This document shows, one piece after another, positions 7,925 to 17,817 of a stretch of 64,000 bases of DNA. The translations under genes were made by a program, and so were the position numbers. A model generated the notes under the pieces. It saw nothing but the letters and a program-made list of their open reading frames with translations, had not been told where the DNA came from and made no database searches. The stretch covers positions 1-64,000 of the forward strand of contig NZ_AYOZ01000034.1 of NCBI RefSeq assembly GCF_000508165.1, in the 5' to 3' direction. The DNA comes from Marinomonas profundimaris. GTDB taxonomy: Bacteria; Pseudomonadota; Gammaproteobacteria; Pseudomonadales; Marinomonadaceae. Every line of letters begins with the position of its first letter. Position 1 is the first letter of the stretch.

Positions 7925-8438
7925 CTTTCCGAGGTTACGCTTGAACATCATTGAAAAGCAAAGAAACGAGAAAAAGACAAAAATCCTTTAAATTCAGTAC
8001 GTTGAGATGTGATTGTGGTGTGCAATGAAAGGTGATTTTAAGCGTTGAAAGGCTGGGCGGCATCAGGGTGCGAAATGATCGCGAACGTTCTTCGCGTATT
8101 AACTTCGTTTAGAAAAGCGTGGTCTGCCATTAAAAAATTCTTTTAAGTTGTACGTGGGTTTATCGACCTTTCTACCAAAGCCTGCTCAGCATGGCGCTAT
8201 CGAAAACCCCGTCATGTTAATCGTGATTGTATTGTGGCTATTTTCGCCGATCTAGACTTTATAAACAATCAATGCCTATGGAATAAATCACGATTTAAAT
8301 TACCTGCTCCGTTGTGCCTCAATCACGCACAAAGAACAACATAGGAAATACCCTTATTTTCTGGCAGACAGAACATGTTAAGTAAAGCGAGAACATTGAG
8401 TTACAACATCAAGATAAGCTCCATACCTATATGCAAAC

Positions 8439-8457
8439 AATTTGCATTAGCATTATA
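8439..8457. promoter_or_regulatory. Candidate Fur box upstream of fhuC
   Basis: AATTTGCATTAGCATTATA matches 12 of 19 positions of the Fur consensus by eye and lies about 80 bp before the chosen fhuC start. It overlaps a 15-bp perfect inverted repeat TGCAAACAATTTGCA (8432-8446). Iron-dependent repression of the fhuCDB operon would fit its function. Confidence 0.5.
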
Positions 8458-8539
8458 AATACTAATAAAATAACGTTTCAGCTTGATCTCGATTCACAAG
8501 ATCAAGGCTTGTCTTAAGCCCCCAGATTTGGTCTACAAC

Positions 8540-9304
8540 ATGATAGAGTCTAAAAAACTGCAATTTAGTGTCGGCGATCGAGCACTACTAGCAGACTTCT
8601 CAATGACATTTGAACCAGGGAAAATTTACGCACTCGTCGGTCATAATGGTTCAGGAAAATCCACCCTTCTTAAACTCTTGGCTCAACAGCAAAAGCCAAC
8701 CGGTGGTGAAATTTTCCTAGAAAACAAATCTATTTCTTCATGGTCGACTAAAAAATTCGCTCAACAAGTGGCGTATTTACCCCAGCAAACGCCTTCTACA
8801 GACAGCTTATCGGGAAAAGACTTAGTGAGCTTTGGTCGCTACCCATGGCACGGTTTACTTGGGCGTTTAAACAGCGACGACAAAAAACACATTGATGACG
8901 CTATGGTATTAACCGATACAACCGCTTATGCCGACCGGCTTGTTGACACCTTGTCAGGCGGGGAACGACAACGTTTGTGGCTCGCCATGCTCATCGCTCA
9001 AAAAACACAATACTTACTGCTGGATGAACCGCTTTCTGCATTGGATGTGGCTCACCAAATAGACATGCTCAATCTCATTAAAAAGCTCAGTCGAGAACTC
9101 AACCTTGGTGTCATCATTGTGATTCACGACATCAACATGGCCGCACGTTTTTGTGACCACATCGTGGCATTACACAGTGGCAAGATGATTGCTTCAGATT
9201 CAGCCGAAGCCATTTTCTCAGCCGAACAACTCAAAAAAATCTATGGCATCGACATGCACATTAGTCGACATCCCGCAGGCTACCCTGTCGCCATGCCTTA
9301 CTAA
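8540..9304 (+). CDS. fhuC: Ferric-hydroxamate ABC transporter ATPase
   Basis: This 254-aa ATPase powers import of ferric siderophores across the inner membrane. It shows Walker A GHNGSGKST (34-42), signature LSGGERQ (138-144), Walker B LLLDEP (159-164) and the H-loop VIHD. The FecE/FhuC class is indicated by GRYPWHGLLG (98-107), typical of this subfamily. The open frame could begin at a TTG at 8483, but ATG 8540 aligns better with the family N-terminus. Its stop overlaps the fhuD start (TAATG), and fhuB follows, so the three form an operon. Confidence 0.88.
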   Translation: MIESKKLQFSVGDRALLADFSMTFEPGKIYALVGHNGSGKSTLLKLLAQQQKPTGGEIFLENKSISSWSTKKFAQQVAYLPQQTPSTDSLSGKDLVSFGRYPWHGLLGRLNSDDKKHIDDAMVLTDTTAYADRLVDTLSGGERQRLWLAMLIAQKTQYLLLDEPLSALDVAHQIDMLNLIKKLSRELNLGVIIVIHDINMAARFCDHIVALHSGKMIASDSAEAIFSAEQLKKIYGIDMHISRHPAGYPVAMPY

Positions 9305-10191
9305 TGAGAAAAAATGTCATGACGACTCGATCCTTCTCGCTCTCCATCCTGTGTTTTGCTTATTTAGTAGCAAACATCGCAAGCGCAGCACAAGCCGCTC
9401 CCCTTAGAGTAATGTCTATTGACTGGACTCAAACCGAAACCTTGATTGCCCTTGGTGTCACGCCGATCGCCATGGCTCAAAAGTCCAGTTACAACGCATG
9501 GGTGAGAGCACCAGCCATTCCAAGCGCGACACAAGACGTAGGGTTGCGGTCACAACCTAATTTAGAAAGACTGTCCGAACTCAAACCAGACAAGATTTTT
9601 ATTTCCCCCATGTTTAGCTCACTAACACCAAAGCTGTCTCGCATTGCGCCCGTGACTCAAATCACGCTTTATAAACAAGACAACATCACCTGGGATGGTT
9701 TGAAAATCTTCACTCGACGACTGGGCGAAGAAACAAACACTCAAGCAGAAGCAGAAACCGTTATTCATACGGCAGAACAAACACTAGCAAAGCTGGCTCA
9801 AAAGACCCCACAAAATGAGCCACCGTTATTAATGATGCAGTTTATGGACAGTCGTCACGTTCGTGTCTTTGGTACAAACAGCATGTATAAAATTGCAGCC
9901 AATAAACTCGGTTTAAAAAGCGCTTGGAACGGAGAAACAAATCCATGGGGCTATTCATTAGTAGGCATTGATCAATTAATGGGAATAAAAGGCCAAATCA
10001 TCATTGTAAAACCCATACCTGCAGGCGTCGAAAGAAACTTACAGCAAGATCAATTCTGGCAATATTTGGTTAAAAGTTCTGGACAGCCAGCGTTAAAAGC
10101 AGCGCCTTCATGGAGTTTTGGCTCTATCCCTTCTACCGTTCGTTTCGCGGAAGAATTGAGCAACATTCTAAGCAATAAGGACAAACAATAA
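9304..10191 (+). CDS. fhuD: Ferric-hydroxamate periplasmic binding protein
   Basis: This 295-aa helical-backbone (class III) substrate-binding protein has an N-terminal signal peptide (hydrophobic [17 protein letters not shown], probable cleavage after AQA). The conserved opening is [22 protein letters not shown], followed by [22 protein letters not shown], which is characteristic of FhuD/BtuF proteins. It delivers ferrichrome-like or other hydroxamate chelates to FhuB. Its start overlaps the fhuC stop by one base and its stop overlaps the fhuB start. No TonB-dependent receptor is in the window, so the outer-membrane partner is encoded elsewhere. Confidence 0.88.
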   Translation: MRKNVMTTRSFSLSILCFAYLVANIASAAQAAPLRVMSIDWTQTETLIALGVTPIAMAQKSSYNAWVRAPAIPSATQDVGLRSQPNLERLSELKPDKIFISPMFSSLTPKLSRIAPVTQITLYKQDNITWDGLKIFTRRLGEETNTQAEAETVIHTAEQTLAKLAQKTPQNEPPLLMMQFMDSRHVRVFGTNSMYKIAANKLGLKSAWNGETNPWGYSLVGIDQLMGIKGQIIIVKPIPAGVERNLQQDQFWQYLVKSSGQPALKAAPSWSFGSIPSTVRFAEELSNILSNKDKQ

Positions 10192-12167
10192 TGCGCGTTT
10201 TTCCGATTGGTTTTATCGTCCTATTAACCGCTTCTGTCGCACTCCTAATGAGCTGGCAGCTGTCCATAAATGATAGTTTCACTCATAACGTTAATAGCTT
10301 ATTTCAAGCTAACTGGCTCTCGAACAATTCCATAAAGCTGCACTTAACGTGGTGGCCGCGTATCTTTACCACCTTGGTTTGTGGTGCTGCTTTGGCTGTC
10401 GCCGGCGTACTAATGCAGCAAGTGTTAAGAAACCCACTCGCTTCCCCCACCACATTAGGGGTTGCGAGTGGCGCGAGTTTCAGCTTAATGCTCGCCACGC
10501 TTTATGCGCCGTGGCTACTTGATTTTTCGTACAGTTTAGTCGCGATGGCAGGCGGTATAATCACCATGGGGATTGTGTTTGCGCTTTCTTGGCGTCGCGC
10601 ACTTTCCCCGACAATAGTGGTGATTTCGGGCTTAATTCTTAATCTCTACTTTGGCGCATTCAGTGCTGTTTTACTCATCATGAACCAAGAAAAACTCTCG
10701 GGTCTGATGATTTGGGGCGCAGGCTCTTTAGTGCAAACCGGTTGGGGGAATGTGTCATATCTCGCTCCGAGAGTCTTCACGCTCATTGTTGTGGCGTTTC
10801 TTTTTGTGAAACCTCTGACGCTTTTGCAGCTGTCTGAATCTGGCGCAAAAAGCCTTGGCGTTTCATTAGCGAAATTACGAATCATTTGTCTAGGTCTTGC
10901 GGTATTACTCACTTCATTCGTGGTTGCCACTGTGGGTATCATAGGCTTTATTGGTCTTGCTGCGCCGGCCATCACACGATTAATTGGCGTTCATCGGCTG
11001 CTGCCAAAATTTCTAGTGTCAATGTTCATTGGTGCGCTTTTGCTGACATTAACGGACTTGGTTGTACAACAACTGCCAGGCCTTATGTCGATGATGATTC
11101 CAACCGGAGCCGCAACCGCCGCGCTCGGCGCGCCATTAATGTTATGGCTGCTACCCAAGTTATCAATGCGCAGTCAAACACAGACAGAAACCGTATTAAC
11201 TCGACACAGCGAACAAGGTCGATACCTCAGTAAATACACAATTTGGATTGCCCTTGGTACTCTTTTCTTTGGCTTATTCATCTTCTCAAGTGTATCGATT
11301 GGTAACCATGGCTGGAGCTGGATAATCACCAGCGGCGATTGGTCAGTATTAGAATGGCGATTTCCTCGTTTGATTGCCGCAATTTTAGCCGGCGCCATGC
11401 TGGCAACGGCGGGCACCATTATTCAACGTTTGAGCGGTAACCCAATGGCAAGCCCAGAAGTCATTGGTATCAGTTCTGGCACCGCGCTAGGCGTTATTGT
11501 TGCATTATTTTCAGGTCTAGGTTCGGGCCTAACAGGCATGTACATCGGTGGTTTTTTTGGCGCAATCGCCTCAGTAAGTTTAATCATACTACTGAATCGT
11601 AAGTCGGGGTTTCAACCGGAAAAAGTACTGTTAACAGGCGTTGCCATAACCGCGCTCATGGGCGCAGTGCAAACTATCGTTTTGGCAGGCGGAGACCCTC
11701 GAAGTTACCAATTACTCGCATGGTTGGCCGGAACAACCTATTACGTAACCAACGACGCCTTAATTCCGCTTACGATTATTACAGCCATCTCACTTTCCAT
11801 CGGCTTTATTTGCCATCGTTGGTTAGACATATTACCGCTCGGCGAACCCAGCGCGCACTCTTTGGGGCTGAACGTACCTCGGTCACGCATGTTCTTATTG
11901 TTACTCGTGTCTGGATTAACTGTCAGTGCCACCTTGGTGGTTGGACCTCTCAGTTTTATTGGTTTAATGGCACCACACCTAGCACGCTTATTAGGGTTCA
12001 GTCGAGCGAAAGAGCATCTCATCGCCGCCGTTTTAGTGGGTAGCACACTCATGCTTTTCTCCGATTGGCTTGGCCGACAAATACTGTACCCTGAGGACAT
12101 CCCAACCGGCATGGTTGCCTCTATCATTGGCGGCTTGTATCTAATGTGGGGGCTCAGAAGACTCTAA
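10191..12167 (+). CDS. fhuB: Ferric-hydroxamate ABC transporter permease, duplicated FhuB type
   Basis: At 658 aa this matches E. coli FhuB (about 660), in which two FecCD-type permease units are fused head to tail. Each half repeats the same landmarks: [24 protein letters not shown] (about 66-90) against [24 protein letters not shown] (about 402-425), and [15 protein letters not shown] against [15 protein letters not shown]. Each half has about ten membrane helices. This double form separates it from two-gene siderophore systems and supports the fhu assignment over btu or fec. It is the last gene of the operon. Confidence 0.93.
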   Translation: MRVFPIGFIVLLTASVALLMSWQLSINDSFTHNVNSLFQANWLSNNSIKLHLTWWPRIFTTLVCGAALAVAGVLMQQVLRNPLASPTTLGVASGASFSLMLATLYAPWLLDFSYSLVAMAGGIITMGIVFALSWRRALSPTIVVISGLILNLYFGAFSAVLLIMNQEKLSGLMIWGAGSLVQTGWGNVSYLAPRVFTLIVVAFLFVKPLTLLQLSESGAKSLGVSLAKLRIICLGLAVLLTSFVVATVGIIGFIGLAAPAITRLIGVHRLLPKFLVSMFIGALLLTLTDLVVQQLPGLMSMMIPTGAATAALGAPLMLWLLPKLSMRSQTQTETVLTRHSEQGRYLSKYTIWIALGTLFFGLFIFSSVSIGNHGWSWIITSGDWSVLEWRFPRLIAAILAGAMLATAGTIIQRLSGNPMASPEVIGISSGTALGVIVALFSGLGSGLTGMYIGGFFGAIASVSLIILLNRKSGFQPEKVLLTGVAITALMGAVQTIVLAGGDPRSYQLLAWLAGTTYYVTNDALIPLTIITAISLSIGFICHRWLDILPLGEPSAHSLGLNVPRSRMFLLLLVSGLTVSATLVVGPLSFIGLMAPHLARLLGFSRAKEHLIAAVLVGSTLMLFSDWLGRQILYPEDIPTGMVASIIGGLYLMWGLRRL

Positions 12168-12182
12168 CCCAAGCAAAAACAG

Positions 12183-12228
12183 CTCTTTAACGTCGTTCAT
12201 ATATCAAATAATGTACGACGTTAAAGAG
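12183..12228. repeat. Perfect 14-bp inverted repeat after fhuB
   Basis: CTCTTTAACGTCGT and ACGACGTTAAAGAG flank an 18-base AT-rich loop, beginning 16 bp after the fhuB stop. It probably ends the fhu transcript, but no uridine tract follows, so it may be a factor-dependent terminator or an operator for the kinase gene downstream. Confidence 0.65.
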
Positions 12229-12403
12229 AACCAAATGGCCTTTCAAATCCGTTTTCCTCTTATCTCTTCCTCAACGAATTAAAGCTTGTGATGGGACATT
12301 TTTGTCCTCAGTATAAGCACCGACCGAATAAAATCAGCGCGATAAAGTTGGCATCAATTTTTCATTACGCTATCTAATTATAAAAATAATAGGATACACA
12401 TGA

Positions 12404-14296
12404 ATGGGCACTCCCTCGTTTTTTGGGCTTCGAAACATAGGCATTGGCGGCAGGCTTTTTTTGGCGTTTGTGCTCATTTCATCCATCACCATTGTCGCCA
12501 GTGGGTTAGCGACCAACACCTACCTTCAATTGAGCGATCGCCTTCAATTACTCAAATATCAAGACATTCCAGGTTTAGATGCGGCTGCCCGTCTGAACGA
12601 TAAAAGTCGGCTTATTGTAGCTACGGCCCCTCTTTTAGTGACCAGCGATTCCAAAACGTCCAGAGAAAAAGCCATGAAGGCGCTGAATGTCGCCATCCGT
12701 GAAATGGATGCTCTCATGCGTAATTTGCCAGATTACAATCGCTACTTTTTAGAGTTAATTACACAGATTAAAAACAGCCTCACGCTTTTAAATCAAAGTG
12801 TAGAGCGTCGAGAAGTTATCCGGCTCGAGCTTGCAAAACAGTCATTATTTATCTTTCCACTATTTCAGAGACTGATTACGCAAGTAGACAAAATAGACCA
12901 CACCGAGAAATCAGAACACGTTATTCGTCGTCTTTACTATTTTTCTGGTTTAATTGAAAAAGTAAGCAATGACGCTTCATTTAATGAACTTGATTACACG
13001 TTTTTGCGCCTAGAAAGGTTGGGAGACGAACTCACTCAAGACTTAAATACACTCCCACAAATACCTCACTCGTTACGCCAGTCATTACTTGAACTGATCC
13101 TAATAAGCTCGCGCCAAGGCACGCTTTTTCAACTTAAAAACGAAGAGCTAGACTTGCTATACCAGCAAAGTTTTTTACTTGAAAACAGCCAGCAACACAT
13201 TCAACAATTAGCGGCTCAAATTAACCAATACACAAACTACACCAACACCAGCATTCGTGCTTCGTTAGAAGGTGCGATTAAATCCATCAATAATAGTATT
13301 TTGAATATCTTACTGTTGTCCTTTATTAGCCTCAGTATTGCCTGTGCTATTTCTTGGTTCTACGTACGTCGTAATGTGTTACAACGGATCATCGAGCTGC
13401 AACAGAACATGCGTGCCATCGCAAGCTCTCAGCTGGACACACAAATTCGCATCGTTGGAAACGATGAAGTGTCTAGCATGGCCAGAGACTTACAGTATTT
13501 TCAGAAAACCGCCATTGAAGTGGAACGTACAAATCACATTCTTGCCGCCGAAATAGAAGAAAGAGTCGCCGCCGAAGCGCAATTAAAAGCCGCTCAAAAT
13601 GAACTGGTTCAAGCCGGTAAACTGGCCGCGCTTGGTCAACTTGGTGTTGGCATTACCCATGAAATAAATCAGCCACTCACCGCCATCGCTAGCCACCTTC
13701 ATACCGCAGGTCGGCACATGGAAAAAGGGCAAATAGACAACGCACAAAACAGCTTAAATAAAGTGAGGCAATTACTGACAAAAATAACTCGCATTACCAA
13801 ACACCTAAAAGCATTCGCACGCGTCGCAGGAACAGAATTAACCCCGGTGAATTTGGACACCGTCATTCAAGACGCCATCGAATTAATGTCGAGCCAAATA
13901 CAAGACCAAGGCTGCACGCTCAACTATCAAACCACCACATCACCGATCAGCGTTCTTGCTGAACCAATTCGCCTCGAACAAGTAATGGTAAACCTGATAA
14001 GCAATGCGGTGGATGCGTTATCAAGCGCCTCTGTTAAGCAACTTTCCATTACTGTTTATGAACTCAACGACAGCGTCATGATCGATGTGAAAGACAGTGG
14101 TATCGGAATAGAAGAAGACAAATTAGAGCAAATTTTTGATCCCTTCTTTACTCAAAAAGAAGTCGGCCAAGGGCTCGGTTTAGGTTTGTCCATTAGCTAC
14201 AACATTGTTCAGGATTTCGGCGGCAACATTAGAGTCGCCTCGACACCTGAAGACGGCAGCCGTTTTACCTTAGAATTAAAAAAGGCAGAGAAATAA
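12404..14296 (+). CDS. Membrane sensor histidine kinase (PgtB/DctB-like, NtrC-class system)
   Basis: This 630-aa kinase has two membrane segments (about 16-36 and 299-320) enclosing a 260-residue helical periplasmic sensor. A HAMP domain (about 320-372), a short coiled coil, the phosphoacceptor His419 in GVGITHEINQPLTAI and a C-terminal HATPase (N box NLISNAVDAL, G1 DVKDSGIGI, G2 GQGLGLGLSI) follow. THEINQPL is typical of kinases that pair with sigma-54 activators, such as DctB and the phosphoglycerate sensor PgtB. The next gene, one base away, is such an activator, and a phn-type importer follows. The ligand is therefore probably the importer's substrate, but the sequence does not identify it. 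Confidence 0.88.
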   Translation: MGTPSFFGLRNIGIGGRLFLAFVLISSITIVASGLATNTYLQLSDRLQLLKYQDIPGLDAAARLNDKSRLIVATAPLLVTSDSKTSREKAMKALNVAIREMDALMRNLPDYNRYFLELITQIKNSLTLLNQSVERREVIRLELAKQSLFIFPLFQRLITQVDKIDHTEKSEHVIRRLYYFSGLIEKVSNDASFNELDYTFLRLERLGDELTQDLNTLPQIPHSLRQSLLELILISSRQGTLFQLKNEELDLLYQQSFLLENSQQHIQQLAAQINQYTNYTNTSIRASLEGAIKSINNSILNILLLSFISLSIACAISWFYVRRNVLQRIIELQQNMRAIASSQLDTQIRIVGNDEVSSMARDLQYFQKTAIEVERTNHILAAEIEERVAAEAQLKAAQNELVQAGKLAALGQLGVGITHEINQPLTAIASHLHTAGRHMEKGQIDNAQNSLNKVRQLLTKITRITKHLKAFARVAGTELTPVNLDTVIQDAIELMSSQIQDQGCTLNYQTTTSPISVLAEPIRLEQVMVNLISNAVDALSSASVKQLSITVYELNDSVMIDVKDSGIGIEEDKLEQIFDPFFTQKEVGQGLGLGLSISYNIVQDFGGNIRVASTPEDGSRFTLELKKAEK

Positions 14297-15664
14297 ATGG
14301 GACAAAGAATAAAAATAATCGTCATAGATGACGACCAAACCATTATTGAAGCATTGACCGAAATGCTAGAGCTAGAAGGCTTTCTCGTAGAAAGTCACCA
14401 AAGGGCAGAGAAAGCCATTGCTTCGCTCCACAGACAAAGTGCAGCGGTCATCTTAAGCGACGTTCGCATGCCAAAAATGGATGGTTTAAACCTATTGGCA
14501 CGCCTTCAAGAACTGGACAATGAACTGCCCGTTTTACTAATGAGTGGCCATGGCGACATTCCCATGGCAATAGAAGCGATGAAAGAAGGCGCGTATGATT
14601 TTCTAGAAAAACCACTGCAACCTGCACTGCTCATTAATCAACTACAACGCGCCACAGAAAAAAGACGATTAGTGCTAGAGAACCGCAACCTTAAACAAAA
14701 CATTGCCGCACAAACTGGCCTAGAAGCCCTCATTATCGGTGAATCCGCAGCGATCAAAAACATTCGTCAACATATTTCATCGCTGGCCCAAGCCAACGTC
14801 GACACTATTATTTATGGTGAAACTGGCTGCGGGAAAGACGTTGTCGCCAGAGCGTTACATCAATTTAGCCTCCGAAATAATGGCCGATTCATTGCCATCA
14901 ACTGTGGTGGTATCAGTGAGAGCCTGATCGAAAGCGAATTATTTGGCCATGAAGCAGGCTCGTTTACCGGCGCAAATAAACGTCATATTGGTAAAATAGA
15001 AGCGGCCAACGGCGGAACCCTTTTCTTAGATGAAATTGAAACCATGCCGTTGCCAGTGCAAATTAAATTTCTGCGTGTGCTGCAAGAAAGAACCATCGAA
15101 CGCGTTGGTAGCACAACACCCATTCCAGTTGAGCTCACGGTTATCGCCGCCAGTAAGGACAACCTCGCCCTATTGGGTGAAGAAGGCAAATTTCGTAAAG
15201 ACCTTTTTTATCGACTTAACGTCGCCAGCCTCACCATTCCGCCGTTAAGAGATCGCCCTGAAGACGTTCTGCCGCTCTTCCATCACTATGCAAGAAAAGC
15301 CTCAGTGCATTTTTCAAAGCCCTTACCAACCATCATACCCGCTTACTTGGATTACCTAATACAACATCCCTGGCCTGGTAATGTTCGAGAGCTCAAAAAT
15401 GCAGCGGATCGATTTGTATTAGGCATCAGTGAAACCTCGCTCGCTTCCATCAAGCAAGAAGAGGATATCAACGGCAGCTACGAAGAACGTATGGAACAGT
15501 TTGAACGGCACATCATCGAAGAAGGACTCAGAGCGACCAACGGTCAATTAAATGAAGCCGCCGAATTATTAGACATGTCACGTAAGACGCTTTATCGAAA
15601 AATGAAAAAGCACCAATTAGACAAACAACAATTCAAACCTTTCGAGTGGGTGGGACAAGAATGA
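14297..15664 (+). CDS. NtrC-family sigma-54-dependent response regulator
   Basis: This 455-aa protein has a receiver domain (1-120, phosphorylated Asp55 in ILSDVRMPKMDG), an AAA+ domain (about 145-375) with Walker A GETGCGKD (174-181) and Walker B GTLFLDEIE, and a Fis-type helix-turn-helix (LNEAAELLDMSRKTLYRKMKKH) at the C-terminus. The sigma-54 contact loop reads GSFTGA (221-226) in place of GAFTGA, a conservative variant. It follows the kinase by one base. A strong sigma-54 promoter begins 100 bp downstream, ahead of the phn-type operon, which makes that operon its likely target. DctD and PgtA are the nearest named relatives I can suggest. Confidence 0.9.
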   Translation: MGQRIKIIVIDDDQTIIEALTEMLELEGFLVESHQRAEKAIASLHRQSAAVILSDVRMPKMDGLNLLARLQELDNELPVLLMSGHGDIPMAIEAMKEGAYDFLEKPLQPALLINQLQRATEKRRLVLENRNLKQNIAAQTGLEALIIGESAAIKNIRQHISSLAQANVDTIIYGETGCGKDVVARALHQFSLRNNGRFIAINCGGISESLIESELFGHEAGSFTGANKRHIGKIEAANGGTLFLDEIETMPLPVQIKFLRVLQERTIERVGSTTPIPVELTVIAASKDNLALLGEEGKFRKDLFYRLNVASLTIPPLRDRPEDVLPLFHHYARKASVHFSKPLPTIIPAYLDYLIQHPWPGNVRELKNAADRFVLGISETSLASIKQEEDINGSYEERMEQFERHIIEEGLRATNGQLNEAAELLDMSRKTLYRKMKKHQLDKQQFKPFEWVGQE

Positions 15665-15763
15665 CCCATTTAAGGTTTATGCGTGAGACTCATCCGTCCC
15701 AAACTGACAGTGACGAATGGCATAAAATTTATAAACAACTGTTTTATATGGCTTTTAAAGTGT

Positions 15764-15779
15764 TGGCATTCACTTTGCT
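15764..15779 (+). promoter_or_regulatory. Sigma-54 promoter for the phn-type transport operon
   Basis: TGGCATTCACTTTGCT matches the TGGCACG-N4-TTGCW consensus with exact GG-to-GC spacing (-24/-12 elements). Transcription would start near 15790, about 90 bp before the binding-protein ATG. The NtrC-type activator encoded immediately upstream is the obvious candidate to act here; AT-rich sequence at 15720-15755 could hold its binding sites. Confidence 0.85.
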
Positions 15780-15881
15780 CTACTCACCTTAATCCTACAA
15801 TTTTGTTGGATTGACTCTTCTCCGACAACGGACCCTCCCGACCGGTGATAACAATAAAAATACATCATGAGGAAAATAATA

Positions 15882-16934
15882 ATGCCTATTAAATTACTGA
15901 CAGGTTTAGTGCTCTCTGGCTCATTGCTTTTAGGCGCTAGCAGTGCCGCACTAGCCGATGATTGTGCTTATCGTGGCGTTTTGGACGATAAATTCTGTGA
16001 CGAAAACTACGATCTTGTCGCTGATATCCCAAAAGATTCGAATCAATGGCGCGACCCAAGTACGCTCGTATTTACGTACACCCCCGTTGAAGATCCTGCT
16101 GTTTATAAAGACGCGTTCAGCGACTTTCAAAAATACCTGAGTGAAAAAACAGGCAAGAAAGTCGTTTACTACACAGTTCACTCCAACGCAGCAGAAGTGG
16201 AAGCATTACGCTCTGGACGCTTACACATTGCTGGGTTCTCAACTGGCCCTACCGGTTACGCGGTCAATTTAGGTGGTTTGGTTCCAATCGCAGTAAAAGG
16301 AACGGAGGAATCTTTTCAAGGTTACAACTTAATCACAATCGTCCGAAGTGACAGCAGTATCCAGAAAATGACGGATTTAAAAGGCAAGGTTGTTGCTCAT
16401 ACTTCCGCGTCGTCAAACTCTGGTAACTTAGCACCTCGTGCTATCTTCCCTTCCCTTGGCCTAACGCCAGATAAAGATTACGAAGTAAAATATTCTGGTA
16501 AACATGACCAATCTGTCATGGGCGTTTTATCGGGCGATTACGAAGCCGCTCCAGTTGCTTCGGATGTTTTCAAACGTATGGTCGATGCCAAACGCATCAA
16601 TAAAGACGATTTTCGAATTATTTATACGAGCCCGCGTTTCCCAACGTCCTCTTTTGGTTACGCTCATGATTTAAACCCTGAGCTAGTCGAAAAAATCAAA
16701 GAGGCTTTTTTCAGTTTCCGCTTCCCTGCTGAGATGCAAAAAACCTTTGGTGGTGCTGACCGCTTCTTCCCTGTTACCTACAAAGAAGATTGGCAAGTCA
16801 TTCGCGACATTGCTCACGCATCAGGCACGGCTTATACCAAAGCAGGCCTGAAGCAACTAGCAGAAGCCGACGCGGCGAAAGCCGCAGCAAAACGTGAAAA
16901 AGCCGCCAAAGCTGCCGCCAGCAAAAACCAATAG
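15882..16934 (+). CDS. phnD: PhnD-like periplasmic binding protein of a phosphonate-type ABC importer
   Basis: This 350-aa binding protein has a signal peptide (LLTGLVLSGSLLLGASSAALA) and then the PhnD-family core: FTYTPVEDPAVYKDAFSDFQKYLSEKTGKKVVYY, GRLHIAGFSTGPTGYAVN and the domain-II signature DLKGKVVAHTSASSNSG. Family members bind phosphonates, phosphite or related oxyanions. No C-P lyase or phosphonatase gene is nearby, so the substrate is open. I chose ATG 15882 because a GAGGA site lies about nine bases upstream; ATG 15867 would overlap that site. The last 25 residues form an unusual Ala/Lys-rich helix. A stem-loop separates it from phnC. Confidence 0.85.
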   Translation: MPIKLLTGLVLSGSLLLGASSAALADDCAYRGVLDDKFCDENYDLVADIPKDSNQWRDPSTLVFTYTPVEDPAVYKDAFSDFQKYLSEKTGKKVVYYTVHSNAAEVEALRSGRLHIAGFSTGPTGYAVNLGGLVPIAVKGTEESFQGYNLITIVRSDSSIQKMTDLKGKVVAHTSASSNSGNLAPRAIFPSLGLTPDKDYEVKYSGKHDQSVMGVLSGDYEAAPVASDVFKRMVDAKRINKDDFRIIYTSPRFPTSSFGYAHDLNPELVEKIKEAFFSFRFPAEMQKTFGGADRFFPVTYKEDWQVIRDIAHASGTAYTKAGLKQLAEADAAKAAAKREKAAKAAASKNQ

Positions 16935-16979
16935 TCGGCGCGTTTAGCCAAACCAATCACATTCAAATACATACTAACC

Positions 16980-17003
16980 AGCAACCTGAGCAATCAGGTT
17001 GCT
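16980..17003 (+). terminator. Intercistronic stem-loop between phnD and phnC
   Basis: AGCAACCTGA and TCAGGTTGCT form a perfect 10-bp stem with a GCAA tetraloop. Only a weak pyrimidine run follows, so it probably protects the phnD message or partly terminates. The effect would be more binding protein than ATPase and permease. Confidence 0.7.
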
Positions 17004-17031
17004 TGGGTCTCTTTGCCTGTAGGAACACACC

Positions 17032-17817
17032 ATGTCTGTCACTCATAACATAGCTGAGCATTCAAATTTTCTTGAAATTCGACACTTAAAAAAAGAATAC
17101 ACAGCGGGTAATCCCATTTTAAAAGGGATAGATATCAACATAACCGAACCCGGCATCGTCGCCATCATAGGCCCTTCTGGAACAGGGAAAAGTACGTTAT
17201 TGCGCTGTATCAATCGCTTAATCGACCCAACAGATGGTCAAATATTGTTTGACGGCGCCGACCTATGTCTCGCCAAAGGTAGCCAACTTCGTAAGCTTCG
17301 CCGTCAAGTCGGGATGGTGTTCCAAGAATACAACCTCGTTGAGCGCTTAACCGTGATTGAAAATGTCCTAACAGGACGACTCGGCTACATGTCGGCCTGG
17401 AACGCATGGCGTCGCAATTTCAGCCAAGCAGACATTAATACGGCGTTTGAGTTATTAGACGCTGTCGGTTTAACCGAGCACGCCAAAAAGCGCGCAGACA
17501 GTTTATCTGGTGGCCAACGCCAACGTGTAGGCATTGCCAGAGCCGTTATGCAAAACCCTCGTATCCTTCTCGCTGATGAACCAACGTCTTCGCTTGACCC
17601 CAAAACTGCCGTCGAAATCATGGAGCTTCTTGAACGTTTTTCTGCCGAAAAAAACATTCCGGCCCTCGTTAACATTCATGATGTCAAATTGGCCAGCCGC
17701 TTTGCAAAACGCATGATCGGTATGAGTAATGGTGTGGTTGTGTACGATGGTCCGCCAGAAAATATTACGGACGACCACCTGAAACAAATTTATGGGGGTG
17801 AATCATGGCTGGTATAA
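17032..17817 (+). CDS. phnC: Phosphonate-type ABC transporter ATPase
   Basis: This 261-aa ATPase has Walker [10 protein letters not shown], signature [14 protein letters not shown], Walker B ILLADEP and the switch His in NIHDVKLA. The [25 protein letters not shown] segment is characteristic of PhnC proteins. It would energise uptake of the ligand of the upstream binding protein. Its 3' end overlaps the first permease gene by 13 bases, indicating translational coupling. Confidence 0.9.
   Translation: MSVTHNIAEHSNFLEIRHLKKEYTAGNPILKGIDINITEPGIVAIIGPSGTGKSTLLRCINRLIDPTDGQILFDGADLCLAKGSQLRKLRRQVGMVFQEYNLVERLTVIENVLTGRLGYMSAWNAWRRNFSQADINTAFELLDAVGLTEHAKKRADSLSGGQRQRVGIARAVMQNPRILLADEPTSSLDPKTAVEIMELLERFSAEKNIPALVNIHDVKLASRFAKRMIGMSNGVVVYDGPPENITDDHLKQIYGGESWLV

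Larger units (their letters stand above)
7273..8539. other. Long gene-poor AT-rich interval with direct repeats; candidate attachment or remnant region
   Basis: About 1.27 kb between hipB and fhuC has no ORF that I can support. It contains 9-bp inverted arms CGACAAAAG (7432-7440) and CTTTTGTCG (7482-7490), TTTGTACACA at 7566, 7588 and 7915 with a variant at 7903, and near its right end a Fur-like site. A short open frame near 8050-8145 (ending SAIKKFF) might be a gene relic but is not recognisable. The interval is a reasonable place for an element/chromosome boundary or a decayed transposon. Confidence 0.5.

Noticed and set aside
8045-8145. A short frame ending SAIKKFF as a transposase C-terminus
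   Set aside because: It is under 40 codons, with no recognisable motif and no inverted repeats around it.
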